Source of the DNA: Chlorobaculum parvum NCIB 8327
Lineage (GTDB): Bacteria; Bacteroidota; Chlorobiia; Chlorobiales; Chlorobiaceae
NCBI RefSeq assembly: GCF_000020505.1
Contig: NC_011027.1
Location: 1,348,001 to 1,412,000, forward strand
DNA: 64,000 bases
Direction of reading: 5' to 3'
A program made the position numbers and the translations under genes. This document shows positions 18,741 through 29,755 of this stretch, piece by piece. The notes beneath the pieces are model-generated. The model saw nothing but the letters and a program-made list of their open reading frames with translations, did not search any database and was not told the origin of the DNA. The first letter of the stretch is position 1. Each line of letters opens with the position of its first letter.

Positions 18741-19448
18741 TTACTGCTCCAGGACGCGCCTCTTTACCTCGGAGTATGCATCCTCAACGCCGCCAAGGTC
18801 GAGGCGGAAACGATCCTTGTCAAGCTTCTCGCCCGACTCGGCATCCCAGAAACGGCAGGTGTCGGGGCTGATCTCGTCCCCGAGCAGAATCTCGCCCTTG
18901 TGACGCCCGAATTCGAGCTTGAAATCCACGAGTCTGAGCTTCCGTTCAGCAAACCACGGCACGAGAAGGCTATTGATTTTCTCGGCCATATCCTTGAGCT
19001 GGGCAACCTCTTCGTAGGTTCCGAGGCCAAGCGCAACAGCGTGATCCTCGTTCATGAGCGGATCGTCCAAATCGTCATTCTTGAGGTAGAGCTCGACAAT
19101 CGGCTTCTCAAGCACGGTACCTTCGGCAAACCCGTAACGCCTGACCAGCGAACCGGCAGCGACGTTGCGCGTAACCACCTCGATCAGAAGAATGTCGAGC
19201 TTCTTGCAAAGCATGTCGCGGTCGTTCAGCTTGCTGACGAAGTGTGTTGGAATGCCATTTTCACCAAGCATGGTGAACAGGCGGCTGGCGATGGCATTGT
19301 TGGTCACGCCTTTGTCGGCGATGGAACCCTTTTTCTTGTTGTTAAACGCGGTCGCGTCGTCCTTGAACTCCTGTATGATGAGGTCCGGGTCATCGGTCTG
19401 CCAGACTTTTTTAGCCTTGCCCTCGTGAAGCAGTGTAAGCTTGTTCAT
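18741..19448 (-). CDS. purC: SAICAR synthetase (phosphoribosylaminoimidazole-succinocarboxamide synthase)
   Basis: 235 residues, the usual size. LLHEGKAKKVWQTDDPDLIIQEFKDDATAFNNKKKG at the start, IEVVTRNVAAGSLVRRYG in the middle, and LVDFKLEFGRHKGEILLGDEISPDTCRFWD are strongly conserved. It joins CAIR and aspartate in purine synthesis. dedA follows 7 bp downstream. Confidence 0.97.
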   Translation of the reverse strand: MNKLTLLHEGKAKKVWQTDDPDLIIQEFKDDATAFNNKKKGSIADKGVTNNAIASRLFTMLGENGIPTHFVSKLNDRDMLCKKLDILLIEVVTRNVAAGSLVRRYGFAEGTVLEKPIVELYLKNDDLDDPLMNEDHAVALGLGTYEEVAQLKDMAEKINSLLVPWFAERKLRLVDFKLEFGRHKGEILLGDEISPDTCRFWDAESGEKLDKDRFRLDLGGVEDAYSEVKRRVLEQ

Positions 19449-19520
19449 TGAAAGAATACTTCTAAAAGTTTTGTCGTCCTGGTGAATCCCGGTTCACTTG
19501 CCCCGGAATCGATAAAAATT

Positions 19521-19922
19521 TCATTCGCCCTGCTGGCCGTCAGTCGCCTGCTGCACGGCTCCGGTCAGCACAATATTGATCTGCTCTTCAGTCAGGCCAC
19601 GCTCCTTCAGGAACCACATAAATCTGAAAACGCCAAGATCCGAGAGAATCGCCTTGGGGCGATCGGTCTCATCAAGCCCTCGCGATTTGCTATGCTCATC
19701 GGCAGTGCGAAGCCAGTCCTCGATGAATTCCGTTGGACGGCCATCGCGGGTAAAATAGTCGGTCACAATACGAGCGACATCAGCAAAGGAGGGCATGGGA
19801 TTGCCGGCAAAAATCTGCTGCATCTCATCAGAAATCTTGCCGAGATAGACGACGGCTTCCATGTCGAGCGTCTCCTCGAGAATATCCCTGGCCTGCTCCT
19901 TAACATCGAACTTGTTGGTCAT
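19521..19922 (-). CDS. Small acidic hypothetical protein
   Basis: 133 residues, not recognised. It is mostly charged and predicted helical, without signal peptide or membrane segment. Internal phrases such as DMEAVVYLGKISDEMQQIFAG, IVTDYFTRDGRPTEFIEDWLRTADEH and LGVFRFMWFLKERGLTEEQINIVLTG look like a conserved compact domain. It precedes purC by 72 bp in the same direction and may share its transcript. Codon use matches its neighbours. Confidence 0.72.
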   Translation of the reverse strand: MTNKFDVKEQARDILEETLDMEAVVYLGKISDEMQQIFAGNPMPSFADVARIVTDYFTRDGRPTEFIEDWLRTADEHSKSRGLDETDRPKAILSDLGVFRFMWFLKERGLTEEQINIVLTGAVQQATDGQQGE

Positions 19923-20129
19923 ACTCCTGTAAACAGCCGGTTGTCCGGGTCAAGGTGATCAAAAATTCCTGATTAAGTTACGTATCGCACGCTAAAACGT
20001 AAAGAAAAAACTTCACCGCGCAAGACTTGCCCAAACCGATAGGCCCTTGCGATTGTTCTGACCAGAATTCAAAATCCAAGACTGGCCAGAACCCGACACC
20101 ATCAGCATTTTAAGTCAAAGCAATAATGA

Positions 20130-20897
20130 TTAGTCATGATGTGCTTCATGCATGCTGCCATCATGTGATGATTCCCGTTCACTGCCATTCAAGATGCGGA
20201 GCTTTTGTGCAGCCTCCTCATTCCCTTTGGCCGCAGCCGAACGATACCATCTCATGGCTTCATTAAGGTCTCGTTTAACCCCGAGACCATGGTGATACAA
20301 GTTGCCGATATTGAGTTCCGCTTCGCCATTGCCTTTGGCCGCCGAGATGCGATACCATTTCATCGCTTCAGCATAGTCCTGTTCGACCCCCTGAGCGCGC
20401 TCGTACAGAACCCCGATATTACTTTCACCAGCATAGTTGCCTTTGGCAGCCGATAACCTGAACCACTTCATCGCTTCAGCATAGTCGATCGGCACACCCC
20501 ACCCATGCTGGTAGAGGTAACCGATCTGGTTTTGAGCGTTGTCGTTGCCTTTTGCAGCTGCACGCTGGTACCATTTCATCGCCTCAACGTAGTCCTGCTT
20601 TACCCCGATTCCCTTGTCATACATGTATCCAACGGCGTACTCCGCCTCGGCATTGCCGTGTTCGGCGGAACGCTTAAACCATTTCATCGCCTCGGCATAG
20701 TCACGCTCTACGCCCTGCCCATGGTAGTACCTGACTGCCATGAGATATTGTTGACCGGCATCTCCGCTCTCAGCATCGGCGTTCATTTGAACGGCGACTC
20801 CCTTTGATGCGTCGCCTGCCTGTAAACTCTCTCCACTCCCCGATACAGGAACAGCTATCATAAATACAGCAAGACTGCCAAGTATGAAACGCTTCAT
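20130..20897 (-). CDS. Exported Sel1-repeat (SLR) protein
   Basis: 255 residues from the ATG at 20897; an extra upstream stretch in frame has no signal-like start and is not used. After a signal peptide (FILGSLAVFMIAVPVSGSG) come about five Sel1 repeats of 36 residues, each with the pattern A-x-x-x-[MI]-x-Y-x-x-G-x-G-V-x-x-D-Y-x-E-A-M-K-W-[YF]. The C-terminus ends in a His/Asp/Glu-rich tail. SLR proteins act as scaffolds; here the target is unknown and the location is probably periplasmic. Confidence 0.88.
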   Translation of the reverse strand: MKRFILGSLAVFMIAVPVSGSGESLQAGDASKGVAVQMNADAESGDAGQQYLMAVRYYHGQGVERDYAEAMKWFKRSAEHGNAEAEYAVGYMYDKGIGVKQDYVEAMKWYQRAAAKGNDNAQNQIGYLYQHGWGVPIDYAEAMKWFRLSAAKGNYAGESNIGVLYERAQGVEQDYAEAMKWYRISAAKGNGEAELNIGNLYHHGLGVKRDLNEAMRWYRSAAAKGNEEAAQKLRILNGSERESSHDGSMHEAHHD

Positions 20898-21103
20898 AAA
20901 ACTGTTGATTTTTGGTTCGATAACACAGAGCCAGCACAAATAGATAAAGTTCATTAATAATTATACTTACAATAACAAACCTTATCCGTAATTCACAAGC
21001 AATCTGTGAGGAATGCTAATTAATCCTCAAAATAATCACCTCGCTCATTCAACTCTCGGACAAATAAAGAGCTTCATAAGGCAACAGATTTTACAGAGCA
21101 CTC

Positions 21104-21245
21104 CCAAAGCCAGCCGCTATTATGTGGTGGAATGTCGAAAACCTGTTTGACACAAAGAACGACAAGCATGTCGATGACCGGGAGTTCATGGCGGAGGAAA
21201 AATGTCACAAAAGAGACAAAAGAGGTTTTTCGAGCAATTAAAAGC
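21104..21245 (+). pseudogene. Decayed 5' fragment of the endonuclease/exonuclease/phosphatase-family gene
   Basis: Positions 21119-21190 encode IMWWNVENLFDTKNDK-VDDREF nearly identical to residues about 32-54 of the intact gene at 22662. The homology ends about 21190, then the frame runs into a stop at about 21243. The start, the signal peptide and nearly all of the catalytic domain are missing. It is best read as the remnant of a partial duplication. Confidence 0.8.
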
Positions 21246-21432
21246 ACAAGTATAAGAACTTTCTGGACACTATCGCGCCCGGTGAAACTGAAAACAGCCA
21301 TCCGCTCACATCACACTCCACAGTAGGTTGCTAAACATGCTGGCATCCGTGAATCTTCTCCCCGATCTCCATAAGAGAAAACTCACCCAGTAATAAGATT
21401 TATTTACCTGCTGTAGCTTTTTGTGACCCCCC

Positions 21433-21471
21433 AAAAAAAACAGCCACCTCATTTTAACATGAGGTGGCTGT
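21433..21471 (-). terminator. Strong terminator of the outer-membrane protein gene
   Basis: A 12-13 bp perfect stem (CAGCCACCTCAT / ATGAGGTGGCTG, 21441-21452 with 21459-21470), 6-base loop, then eight Us for leftward transcription (A run 21433-21440). It lies 46 bp after the stop of the 21518-22075 gene. Confidence 0.92.
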
Positions 21472-21517
21472 CTGACTGTCATTCTGGTGCGTACACCAGA
21501 TAGGAACACTCCTTCGA

Positions 21518-22075
21518 TTAGAAGTAGTAGTGAGCACCCAAGGTCACGAAAGTACCGTCGATATTGACGTCCACATCTCCTTCTTCAGTATCCACGTTGA
21601 CCCGATGGAACTTGTAGCCAACTTCCCAGTTGAAGCAAACATCGGGGATCTCGGCAAATCTGAACTCGGTACCGATTAATGGGCTGATGGTATAAACGGT
21701 GATGTCGACATCATCAGGAATAGTGTCACCACCAATCGAACCGATTCCACCCTCGAGACCGACATAGAAGCGGCTGTTCTCTTTGACGATCGGCGCGTAA
21801 AGCATCTTCAGCTCGGCAAGGAACAGATCTGCATTTGTGTCAGAATAATCAAAATCAACACCAACTCTTCCATAGAAGAGATTCAGCTCACCACCGAGAT
21901 TCTCATTAAACCAGTAACGTGAGCTAAGTCCCTGCAACACGTCACCAGCAAACACGCCTTCGTAACCCAAGCTGAACTGCTTGGTGTTACAGCCTTCGTC
22001 GGTTTTATCCGATGCAAATGACGTTCCGGATCCGCAGAGGAGTGCCAGAAGTACCGCTGAAAGAATTTTTTTCAT
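21518..22075 (-). CDS. Small outer-membrane beta-barrel-like protein
   Basis: 185 residues, starting at the ATG at 22075, which has an AAGGAG site 6 bases upstream; the longer frame to 22114 is rejected. It has a signal peptide (KKILSAVLLALLCGSGTSFA) and then alternating polar/hydrophobic strands (YEGVFAGDVLQGLSSRYWF, LGGELNLFYGRVGVDF, RFYVGLEGGIGSIGG) ending in HYYF, a C-terminal aromatic residue typical of OMP barrels. No family was recognised. A strong terminator follows it. Confidence 0.8.
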   Translation of the reverse strand: MKKILSAVLLALLCGSGTSFASDKTDEGCNTKQFSLGYEGVFAGDVLQGLSSRYWFNENLGGELNLFYGRVGVDFDYSDTNADLFLAELKMLYAPIVKENSRFYVGLEGGIGSIGGDTIPDDVDITVYTISPLIGTEFRFAEIPDVCFNWEVGYKFHRVNVDTEEGDVDVNIDGTFVTLGAHYYF

Positions 22076-22174
22076 GTCTTTCTCCTTTTTTTTTGGGTAA
22101 GATGATGACCTCACAGAACAAAACCTATGATTTTCAGAATGAGTAAAAAATTACGATTAACGCCAAAATAATAC

Positions 22175-22208
22175 TAACCAGGATTCAAAATTTTTTGAAT
22201 CCTGGTTA
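22175..22208. promoter_or_regulatory. 34-bp dyad: TAACCAGGATTCAAAA and its complement around TT
   Basis: Two 16-base arms with a 2-base centre, perfectly complementary. It lies 100 bp upstream of the OMP start. Without a following U run on either side it is more likely an operator or a cruciform-prone site than a terminator. Confidence 0.6.
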
Positions 22209-22513
22209 ACCAACAGCCACACCACACGCACCACAATCGACTGTCTGGCAATAACTCATTGAACACATAAGTAAACTGGTACTCAATTACAACTGATTTT
22301 GCCAAAAATCTTTTAAGGCTCATGTGACTAAAACCTTATTGCGTTTCACTTAAAACGTAGGCACAATTACACAAAAAAACAAAATAAAAATCCAACCAAC
22401 AGAAGCTCACACATGAACATACAGTTATAAACAGCAATTCTTTTGACAAAGGCGAAAATCTTTTTCAAACACACTGAAAAGAGATTTTCTAGCACAGAAT
22501 TTGAAAAATATTT

Positions 22514-22538
22514 CCTTTTTGTCATACCGACAAAAAGG
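22514..22538. promoter_or_regulatory. 25-bp dyad CCTTTTTGTC-n5-GACAAAAAGG
   Basis: Perfect 10-base arms around a 5-base centre, 124 bp before the nuclease start and just upstream of a TATACT -10-like element (22554-22559). No good -35 could be matched, so this is a candidate operator only. Confidence 0.45.
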
Positions 22539-22661
22539 AGAAATAAAAGTATTTATACTGTAGTACATTAACAGACAATCTTACAATAAGAACACAGTTC
22601 TGTTAAAAATAACAGCAAAAAAAATACGCCAATCCAGGCCAAAAACAGTCTTCAACTGAGT

Positions 22662-23687
22662 ATGCGATCAAGCCGGATATTTATACTACTGCTCCTGCTT
22701 CTCACCACTCCATGCTCCAATGGAATGAGCAAAGAGCCACGAAAGTCAGTCGTTATCATGTGGTGGAACGTCGAAAACCTGTTTGACACAAAGAATGACA
22801 AACAGGTCGATGACCGGGAGTTCACACCGGGCGGGTCTCGTCACTGGACGCCTAAAAAGCTGCTTCTGAAGCAGTTGCGAATCGCTCAGGTGTTTCGGGC
22901 GATTGAACAGCAACGTGAGTACGAACGCTATCCGGATATCGTGGCTTTTGCGGAGACAGAGAACCGGGGCGTATTCGAGGGAACGCTCCAAGCCATCGAT
23001 CATGCCCAATACAAGATCGATTATCATGAAAGCCCCGATCCGAGAGGCATCGACATTGGACTGGCATGGAATCCGGCAACGCTGAAATTCACAGGCTCGA
23101 AACCTTGCCGCGTAACGCTTGATAACGGCCGAGGCACCCGATACGTCATCGTGGCCGGGTTCATGGCATCCGGCCATCCATTTTCCGTCGTGCTGAACCA
23201 CTGGCCTTCGCGCTCGTTCGATGCCAAGTGGAGCGAGCCAAAGCGCATCGCTGCCGCAAAAGTTGCCCGCCACATTGTTGACAGCCTCACGACCCGTAAC
23301 CCGATGGCCGAGATAATCGTAATGGGCGATTTCAACGATCATCCCAACGACCGCTCGATCAGAACGGTGCTCGGTTCTTCGTTTGACCGAAAGGAGGTCA
23401 CAAGCTCAGCCAATCGATTGCTCTATAACTGCTGGAACGACACCAAATCCCCCGGCACTTACTATTACCGAAAACAGTGGGAACGGATCGATCAGATCCT
23501 GGTTTCCCCAGCGCTGCTCGATAACAGTAAGCTCTCTATCGACACAAAATCATTCAGAGTCTTCTCCATTCCCGAAATGTTCAGCCATCCCGGAAAAACG
23601 CTCTACTCGACCTATCAGCGAGGCAAGTTCAAAGGGGGTTACTCCGACCACCTGCCGTTGCTCCTGAAGATTGACGTCGTTCCGTAA
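22662..23687 (+). CDS. Exported endonuclease/exonuclease/phosphatase-family protein
   Basis: 341 residues with a signal peptide or lipobox-like start (LLLLLLTTPCSNG; a Cys near position 18 could be lipidated). The DNase I-like fold is shown by IMWWNVENLFDTKND near 32-46, the metal-binding E in FAETENR, NHWPSRSF, VMGDFNDHPNDRS and the SDHLPLL at the C-terminus (general base His). The substrate (nucleic acid, phosphoester or lipid head group) cannot be told. A broken partial copy lies about 1.5 kb upstream. Confidence 0.86.
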   Translation: MRSSRIFILLLLLLTTPCSNGMSKEPRKSVVIMWWNVENLFDTKNDKQVDDREFTPGGSRHWTPKKLLLKQLRIAQVFRAIEQQREYERYPDIVAFAETENRGVFEGTLQAIDHAQYKIDYHESPDPRGIDIGLAWNPATLKFTGSKPCRVTLDNGRGTRYVIVAGFMASGHPFSVVLNHWPSRSFDAKWSEPKRIAAAKVARHIVDSLTTRNPMAEIIVMGDFNDHPNDRSIRTVLGSSFDRKEVTSSANRLLYNCWNDTKSPGTYYYRKQWERIDQILVSPALLDNSKLSIDTKSFRVFSIPEMFSHPGKTLYSTYQRGKFKGGYSDHLPLLLKIDVVP

Positions 23688-24042
23688 CTATTTCGGCTTT
23701 CCGCTTTGCTTTTTTGGTAACTCCACAGCAGCCAATCGGATACAAACTTTCGATGAAGTTGAATTGCCAGCCCCCTGACTTGTAGCCGCAATCAGAAAAA
23801 ACCTCCTCATTCAGCGATCATTTCGTCCCCTGAACTGGAGATCACTCACTGTTTAGGCTTTGACGGGCAGACAATAAAGTGTACATTTTTAAGTCGCTAT
23901 GATTACCATGATCAAGCAAATCCCCCCACCGAAGCCTCCATCGAGAGCTTCCCCATCACCTGCCGACGGCTTCCTGCAAGCCTGATGTTCTTGTTTTGCG
24001 CCTTTTCATTCCAGATAACAAGCAATTCTAACAGCAAAGAAC
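23688..24042. other. Intergenic region upstream of hppA
   Basis: 355 bp with no convincing ORF. Scattered AT-rich patches (23866-23885, 23990-24010) could hold the hppA promoter. I see no terminator hairpin for the upstream gene. Confidence 0.4.
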
Positions 24043-26118
<2,076 letters not shown>

Positions 26119-26142
26119 TTAATCGCGACGGTTTCGTACCAT

Positions 26143-26180
26143 ACGGCGGTCTTCCTCTACGGAAGGCCGCCGTTTTCTTT
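26143..26180 (+). terminator. Rho-independent terminator after hppA
   Basis: 13-base arms ACGGCGGTCTTCC (26143-26155) and GGAAGGCCGCCGT (26161-26173) with one T-G pair, 5-base loop, then TTTCTTTT. Confidence 0.85.
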
Positions 26181-26214
26181 TGCATGACACTGCTCGATCG
26201 ACAAGCACGCTACC

Positions 26215-26787
26215 ATGAAACTCATCATCGGACTCGGTAATCCGGAACCCCGCTACGACGGCACCCGCCACAACGTCGGCTTCGAGGTCGTGGATCGGCT
26301 TGCATCGTCATTCCAGGCGCCGTTCAAGGCGGGCAAAGGTAAATACCACGAAGCCAAATGCAGCCACCGCGGAGAGTCGCTGCTGCTCGTCAGGCCGACG
26401 ACCTACATGAACCACTCCGGCCAGGCAGTCATGGCGGCCATGCAGTTCTACAAAGTCAAGAGACAGGACATGCTCGTCATCTGCGACGACCTGAACCTCC
26501 CGGTCGGCACCATCCGCTTGCGCGCCAAAGGCTCGGACGGTGGACAGAACGGCCTGAAGCACATTATCCAGCAAATGGGCACCAACGAATTTTCCCGCTT
26601 GCGAATCGGCATCCGCAAGGGCGACATGCCCCCCGGCTCGTTTTCATCATTCGTGCTTGGGAAATTCGATGAGGAGGAGAGAAAAGTGATCGACCGCGTA
26701 GTCGAAACCAGCGCCGATGCCGTGCTCGACTTCGCACTCAACGGCATCGAACACGCGATGACCCAGTTCAACAAAACGGTTGCCTGA
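26215..26787 (+). CDS. pth: Peptidyl-tRNA hydrolase
   Basis: 190 residues. The GLGNPEPRYDGTRHNVGF start with the catalytic His, the TYMNHSG motif and VICDDLNLPVGTIRLRAKGSDGGQNGLKHI are diagnostic. It rescues tRNA from prematurely released peptidyl-tRNA. It stands alone, following the hppA terminator, without the usual rplY or ychF partner in view. Confidence 0.97.
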   Translation: MKLIIGLGNPEPRYDGTRHNVGFEVVDRLASSFQAPFKAGKGKYHEAKCSHRGESLLLVRPTTYMNHSGQAVMAAMQFYKVKRQDMLVICDDLNLPVGTIRLRAKGSDGGQNGLKHIIQQMGTNEFSRLRIGIRKGDMPPGSFSSFVLGKFDEEERKVIDRVVETSADAVLDFALNGIEHAMTQFNKTVA

Positions 26788-26856
26788 ACACAGGAAGACC
26801 GACTCCCCTGCCATTCACCACAGGGCAGACGACAGCAGAATCAGACACACAACAGC

Positions 26857-27705
26857 TTAACAGACCGCCAGTTCCAGAGATGGAGTTGATGGCTCGGATT
26901 CAGGCGCAGACTTACAGCCATTCTTGCTGACACCTTTAAGAAATGCAATCGCACGGGCGTTGAATTCGGCAGGTTGATCCACGTTGCAGACATGGCCAGA
27001 GTTGCCGATAACCTCAAGCTTTGAGTTGGTGTGACGGCTCACGATAAAGCGCACTGCCGGCAAGAACATGTGATCTTCTTCACCCATGAGGTAGAGGGTC
27101 GGAATCGCCGTATCCTTTTCCTCGAAATATTTCAGAAGCGGGGTCAGCTCGTAGGTCAACCGGTACCAGCGCATGAACTCCTTCTGGGCAACCTTCTTGG
27201 CCTCGTTTACAAACAGAAGCCTCGATTGCTTGTGGCGCTCGCGCGGCATGATGATCCATGCGAAAAAGCGGTACAACCACATATAGGGAACGAAGCGCTT
27301 GAACATATTGCCCACGGCAACCAGCACCTTGGCGCGAACATTGAGCCGGATGATCGCCCCGCCCATCACCATGGAGCTGACCCGTTCAGGAGCCAGTTCG
27401 CTGATATTGCGGATCAGAATAGTGCCGAGCGAAATGCCAATGAAGTGCGCACACTCAATATTGAGATCATCGAGTACCTCGATCACATCACGGGTAACCA
27501 CATCGAAATTGTAGTGCCGATCCTCCTTCGAGGAAGCCATCTGCTTGGAACGTCCATGCCCGCGAAGATCGACAAGAAGAACGTTGAAGTGCTTGACGAA
27601 CTCCTTGATCTGCAAAAACCAGATCGAGGAACTTCCTCCCGCGCCATGCACGAACACTACCCAGGGGGCATCTTCGGCAATCAGATGTTTTTTGTAGTGA
27701 AGCAT
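26857..27705 (-). CDS. Alpha/beta hydrolase-fold protein
   Basis: 282 residues of the typical alpha/beta hydrolase layout: FVHGAGGSSSIW (oxyanion region) near 20, LVDLRGHGRSK, then HFIGISLGTILIRN where the nucleophile elbow reads GISLG (Ser), an acid in LMGEEDHMF, and a His in GNSGHVCNVDQP. The substrate is unknown. The cap region (SRHKQSRLLFV, about 150-190) is helical and basic. Confidence 0.85.
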   Translation of the reverse strand: MLHYKKHLIAEDAPWVVFVHGAGGSSSIWFLQIKEFVKHFNVLLVDLRGHGRSKQMASSKEDRHYNFDVVTRDVIEVLDDLNIECAHFIGISLGTILIRNISELAPERVSSMVMGGAIIRLNVRAKVLVAVGNMFKRFVPYMWLYRFFAWIIMPRERHKQSRLLFVNEAKKVAQKEFMRWYRLTYELTPLLKYFEEKDTAIPTLYLMGEEDHMFLPAVRFIVSRHTNSKLEVIGNSGHVCNVDQPAEFNARAIAFLKGVSKNGCKSAPESEPSTPSLELAVC

Positions 27706-27897
27706 GCAATGTTACTGATAAGAGCCAAGGCAATGAAGGCAGGCAAAGCTTCAGGTCTGCTGTTCCGGCCGCCCATGAAGGCTGGTCAAATGCGTAAAGA
27801 AAAACAGTGCCTTATAAGAAAAACCCACGAACCGGAAAGCAACCTGAATATACAATTATTAACTATAAGAATCCGCTTCGTGTTTAAAAGTTCACCG

Positions 27898-28434
27898 CTA
27901 CCCCCGGAAAAGCCGTACACACTCGAAAAGAGCCACCCCGGCAGCCACCGACACATTGAGCGAATGCTTTGTTCCGTACTGGGGAATTTCAAGCACGCCG
28001 TCGCACCGGGCAAGCAGCTCATCGCCGATCCCGTCAACTTCATTGCCCACAAGCAGCACGAGCGGATAATCATCGGGTTGGAGTGAAGAGTAGGAGCGGC
28101 TGTTCTCGGCGATTTCAAGCCCGAACACCTTGCATCCCTCGCCTTTCAGCACCGATAGCGCCTCCAGCGGGTCGGCGAAGTGACGCCACGGGACGGTGAG
28201 TTGCGCACCGAGAGCGGTTTTGTCGATCTCCTTGCGCGGCGGCGTGGCCGTGTAGCCGGTGATGACGATCTCGTCGATGCCCGCCGCATCGGCTGTCCTG
28301 AACATCGAGCCGACATTCCACATGCTCCGGATGTTGTGCAGCATCAGCGTCACCGGATGGCGCTCGGTAGCGCTGTAGGCCTCCGGCGTCAACCGCCCCA
28401 TTTCGTCGCCGGAGAGTTGCCGGAACTCCCCCAT
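27898..28434 (-). CDS. TrmH/SpoU-family RNA 2'-O-methyltransferase
   Basis: 178 residues with all three SPOUT motifs: NIRSMWNVGSMFRTADAAG (motif 1), LVGNEVDGIGDELL (motif 2) and YGTKHSLNVSVAAGVALFE (motif 3), which form the SAM-binding trefoil knot. The target (tRNA Gm18-like, Cm or rRNA) cannot be told. It ends close to and downstream of hisC: hisC's stop is 2 bases after this gene's start in the same leftward direction. Confidence 0.9.
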   Translation of the reverse strand: MGEFRQLSGDEMGRLTPEAYSATERHPVTLMLHNIRSMWNVGSMFRTADAAGIDEIVITGYTATPPRKEIDKTALGAQLTVPWRHFADPLEALSVLKGEGCKVFGLEIAENSRSYSSLQPDDYPLVLLVGNEVDGIGDELLARCDGVLEIPQYGTKHSLNVSVAAGVALFECVRLFRG

Positions 28435-28436
28435 TA

Positions 28437-29504
28437 TCAGCAGCTCTTCAGCAGTTCCAGCAGGCGATCGTTCTCCTCGATGAGCCCGATGTTGCAGCGC
28501 AGGCAGTTCTGCATGAGCGGATAGCCCGAAACATTGCGCACCAAAACGCCCCCTTCCCGAAGTTTCGTAAACACCTCTTTGGCATTGCCAACCCTGATGA
28601 TGAGGAAGTTGGTATCGCTCTCGAACACCTCGACACCGGCGATTCCGGCCAGCTCCTGCTCCATGCGCTGCCGCTCGGCGAGAATGTAGTGCACCGCATC
28701 AGTCACCAGCGAATAGTTCTCAAGCACATTGGCCAGGGTGATTTCAGCCAGGCGGCCCGACGCAAAGGGGATCTTCGGCTTGGTGATCTCCGCCATCAGC
28801 TCGGGATTCGTAATGGCGAAGCCGATGCGCATCCCGGCCAGCGCCAGCGCTTTGGACATGGTACGCAGCACGATCAGGTTTGGATAACGGTCGATCAGAT
28901 CGACCACCGACTCCTGCTGCGAAAACTCGATGTACGCCTCGTCGGCAAGCACGATAGCGTCGCAAGTCGAAACGATCCGCTCGACCTCGTCGTGACTCAT
29001 CGACTTGCCGGCCGGATTGTTTGGCGTCGAAAGCACGATGAAATCGACCTTCTCCCTCTCGGCTGCTGCGATAATGGCATCAACATCGAAGCTGAGATCC
29101 GGATTCAGCGGCACGCTCACAATCTCCCCCTGCAACAGCACGGCAAGCTTGTCGTAGAGCGAAAACGACGGCTCCGGAATCAACACCTTGCGGCCCGCGC
29201 CGACGCACGCCATGAAGATTGTATAGAGCATCTCGTTCGAGCCGTTGCTCATAATCACCGATTCGGCGGGCACCCCAAGGAACGAGGCGTAGGTCGCCAT
29301 GCCGCGATACGGCAAAATGTCGGGATAGCGGTTCCAGGGCTCACGGCGGAACTCGTCGAGAATTTTGTCCTTGAGCCACATCGGCAGGTCGAACGGGCTT
29401 TCGTTCTGGTTGAGCTTGACTTCTGCGTCCTGACCTCCCTCGACTTTGTAGGCCTCGATCCGCTCCAGGGCTGGATTAAGCAAGGCTCTGAAATCTCTCT
29501 TCAT
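28437..29504 (-). CDS. hisC: Histidinol-phosphate aminotransferase
   Basis: 355 residues from the ATG at 29504 (a longer in-frame reading to 29690 is not supported). The class II PLP aminotransferase core has KLNQNESPFDLP, SNGSNEMLYTIF, STPNNPAGKSM, LADEAYIEF and the PLP-lysine site RTMSKALALAGMRIGF. It converts imidazole-acetol phosphate and glutamate to histidinol phosphate. It is followed closely by the TrmH-type gene. Confidence 0.93.
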   Translation of the reverse strand: MKRDFRALLNPALERIEAYKVEGGQDAEVKLNQNESPFDLPMWLKDKILDEFRREPWNRYPDILPYRGMATYASFLGVPAESVIMSNGSNEMLYTIFMACVGAGRKVLIPEPSFSLYDKLAVLLQGEIVSVPLNPDLSFDVDAIIAAAEREKVDFIVLSTPNNPAGKSMSHDEVERIVSTCDAIVLADEAYIEFSQQESVVDLIDRYPNLIVLRTMSKALALAGMRIGFAITNPELMAEITKPKIPFASGRLAEITLANVLENYSLVTDAVHYILAERQRMEQELAGIAGVEVFESDTNFLIIRVGNAKEVFTKLREGGVLVRNVSGYPLMQNCLRCNIGLIEENDRLLELLKSC

Positions 29505-29755
29505 AGTGCTGGAATTTCCGGTTTTCGACGTCTTATGGTAGAGGGTCGGAGTAACGGTCACCTCGCCGTAATAAGTTGTTTTGCCAGTCTTGGGATCATC
29601 AAACAAATACAAAGTTCCCCCATGCCAGCCAATAACCTCAGTAAGAAACGATTTTTTGCATTTTTCGGGAAAAAAAACTGGACAAGTCACTTTTTTTATC
29701 TACATTAAAACAGGACAAAATTTATCCAAGTTACAATCATAGAAAAGGAGCCATC

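Larger units (their letters stand above)
22076..22661. other. 586-bp AT-rich divergent intergenic region
   Basis: It lies between the OMP gene (leftward) and the nuclease gene (rightward) and carries no convincing ORF. It holds two dyads (22175-22208 and 22514-22538) and, on the right, a TATACT at 22554-22559. It is much more AT-rich than the genes around it and is probably regulatory for both directions. Confidence 0.6.

Noticed and set aside
22076-22661. Small RNA or riboswitch in the divergent region
   Set aside because: The dyads are there but no known riboswitch core or sRNA-like promoter/terminator pair could be identified.
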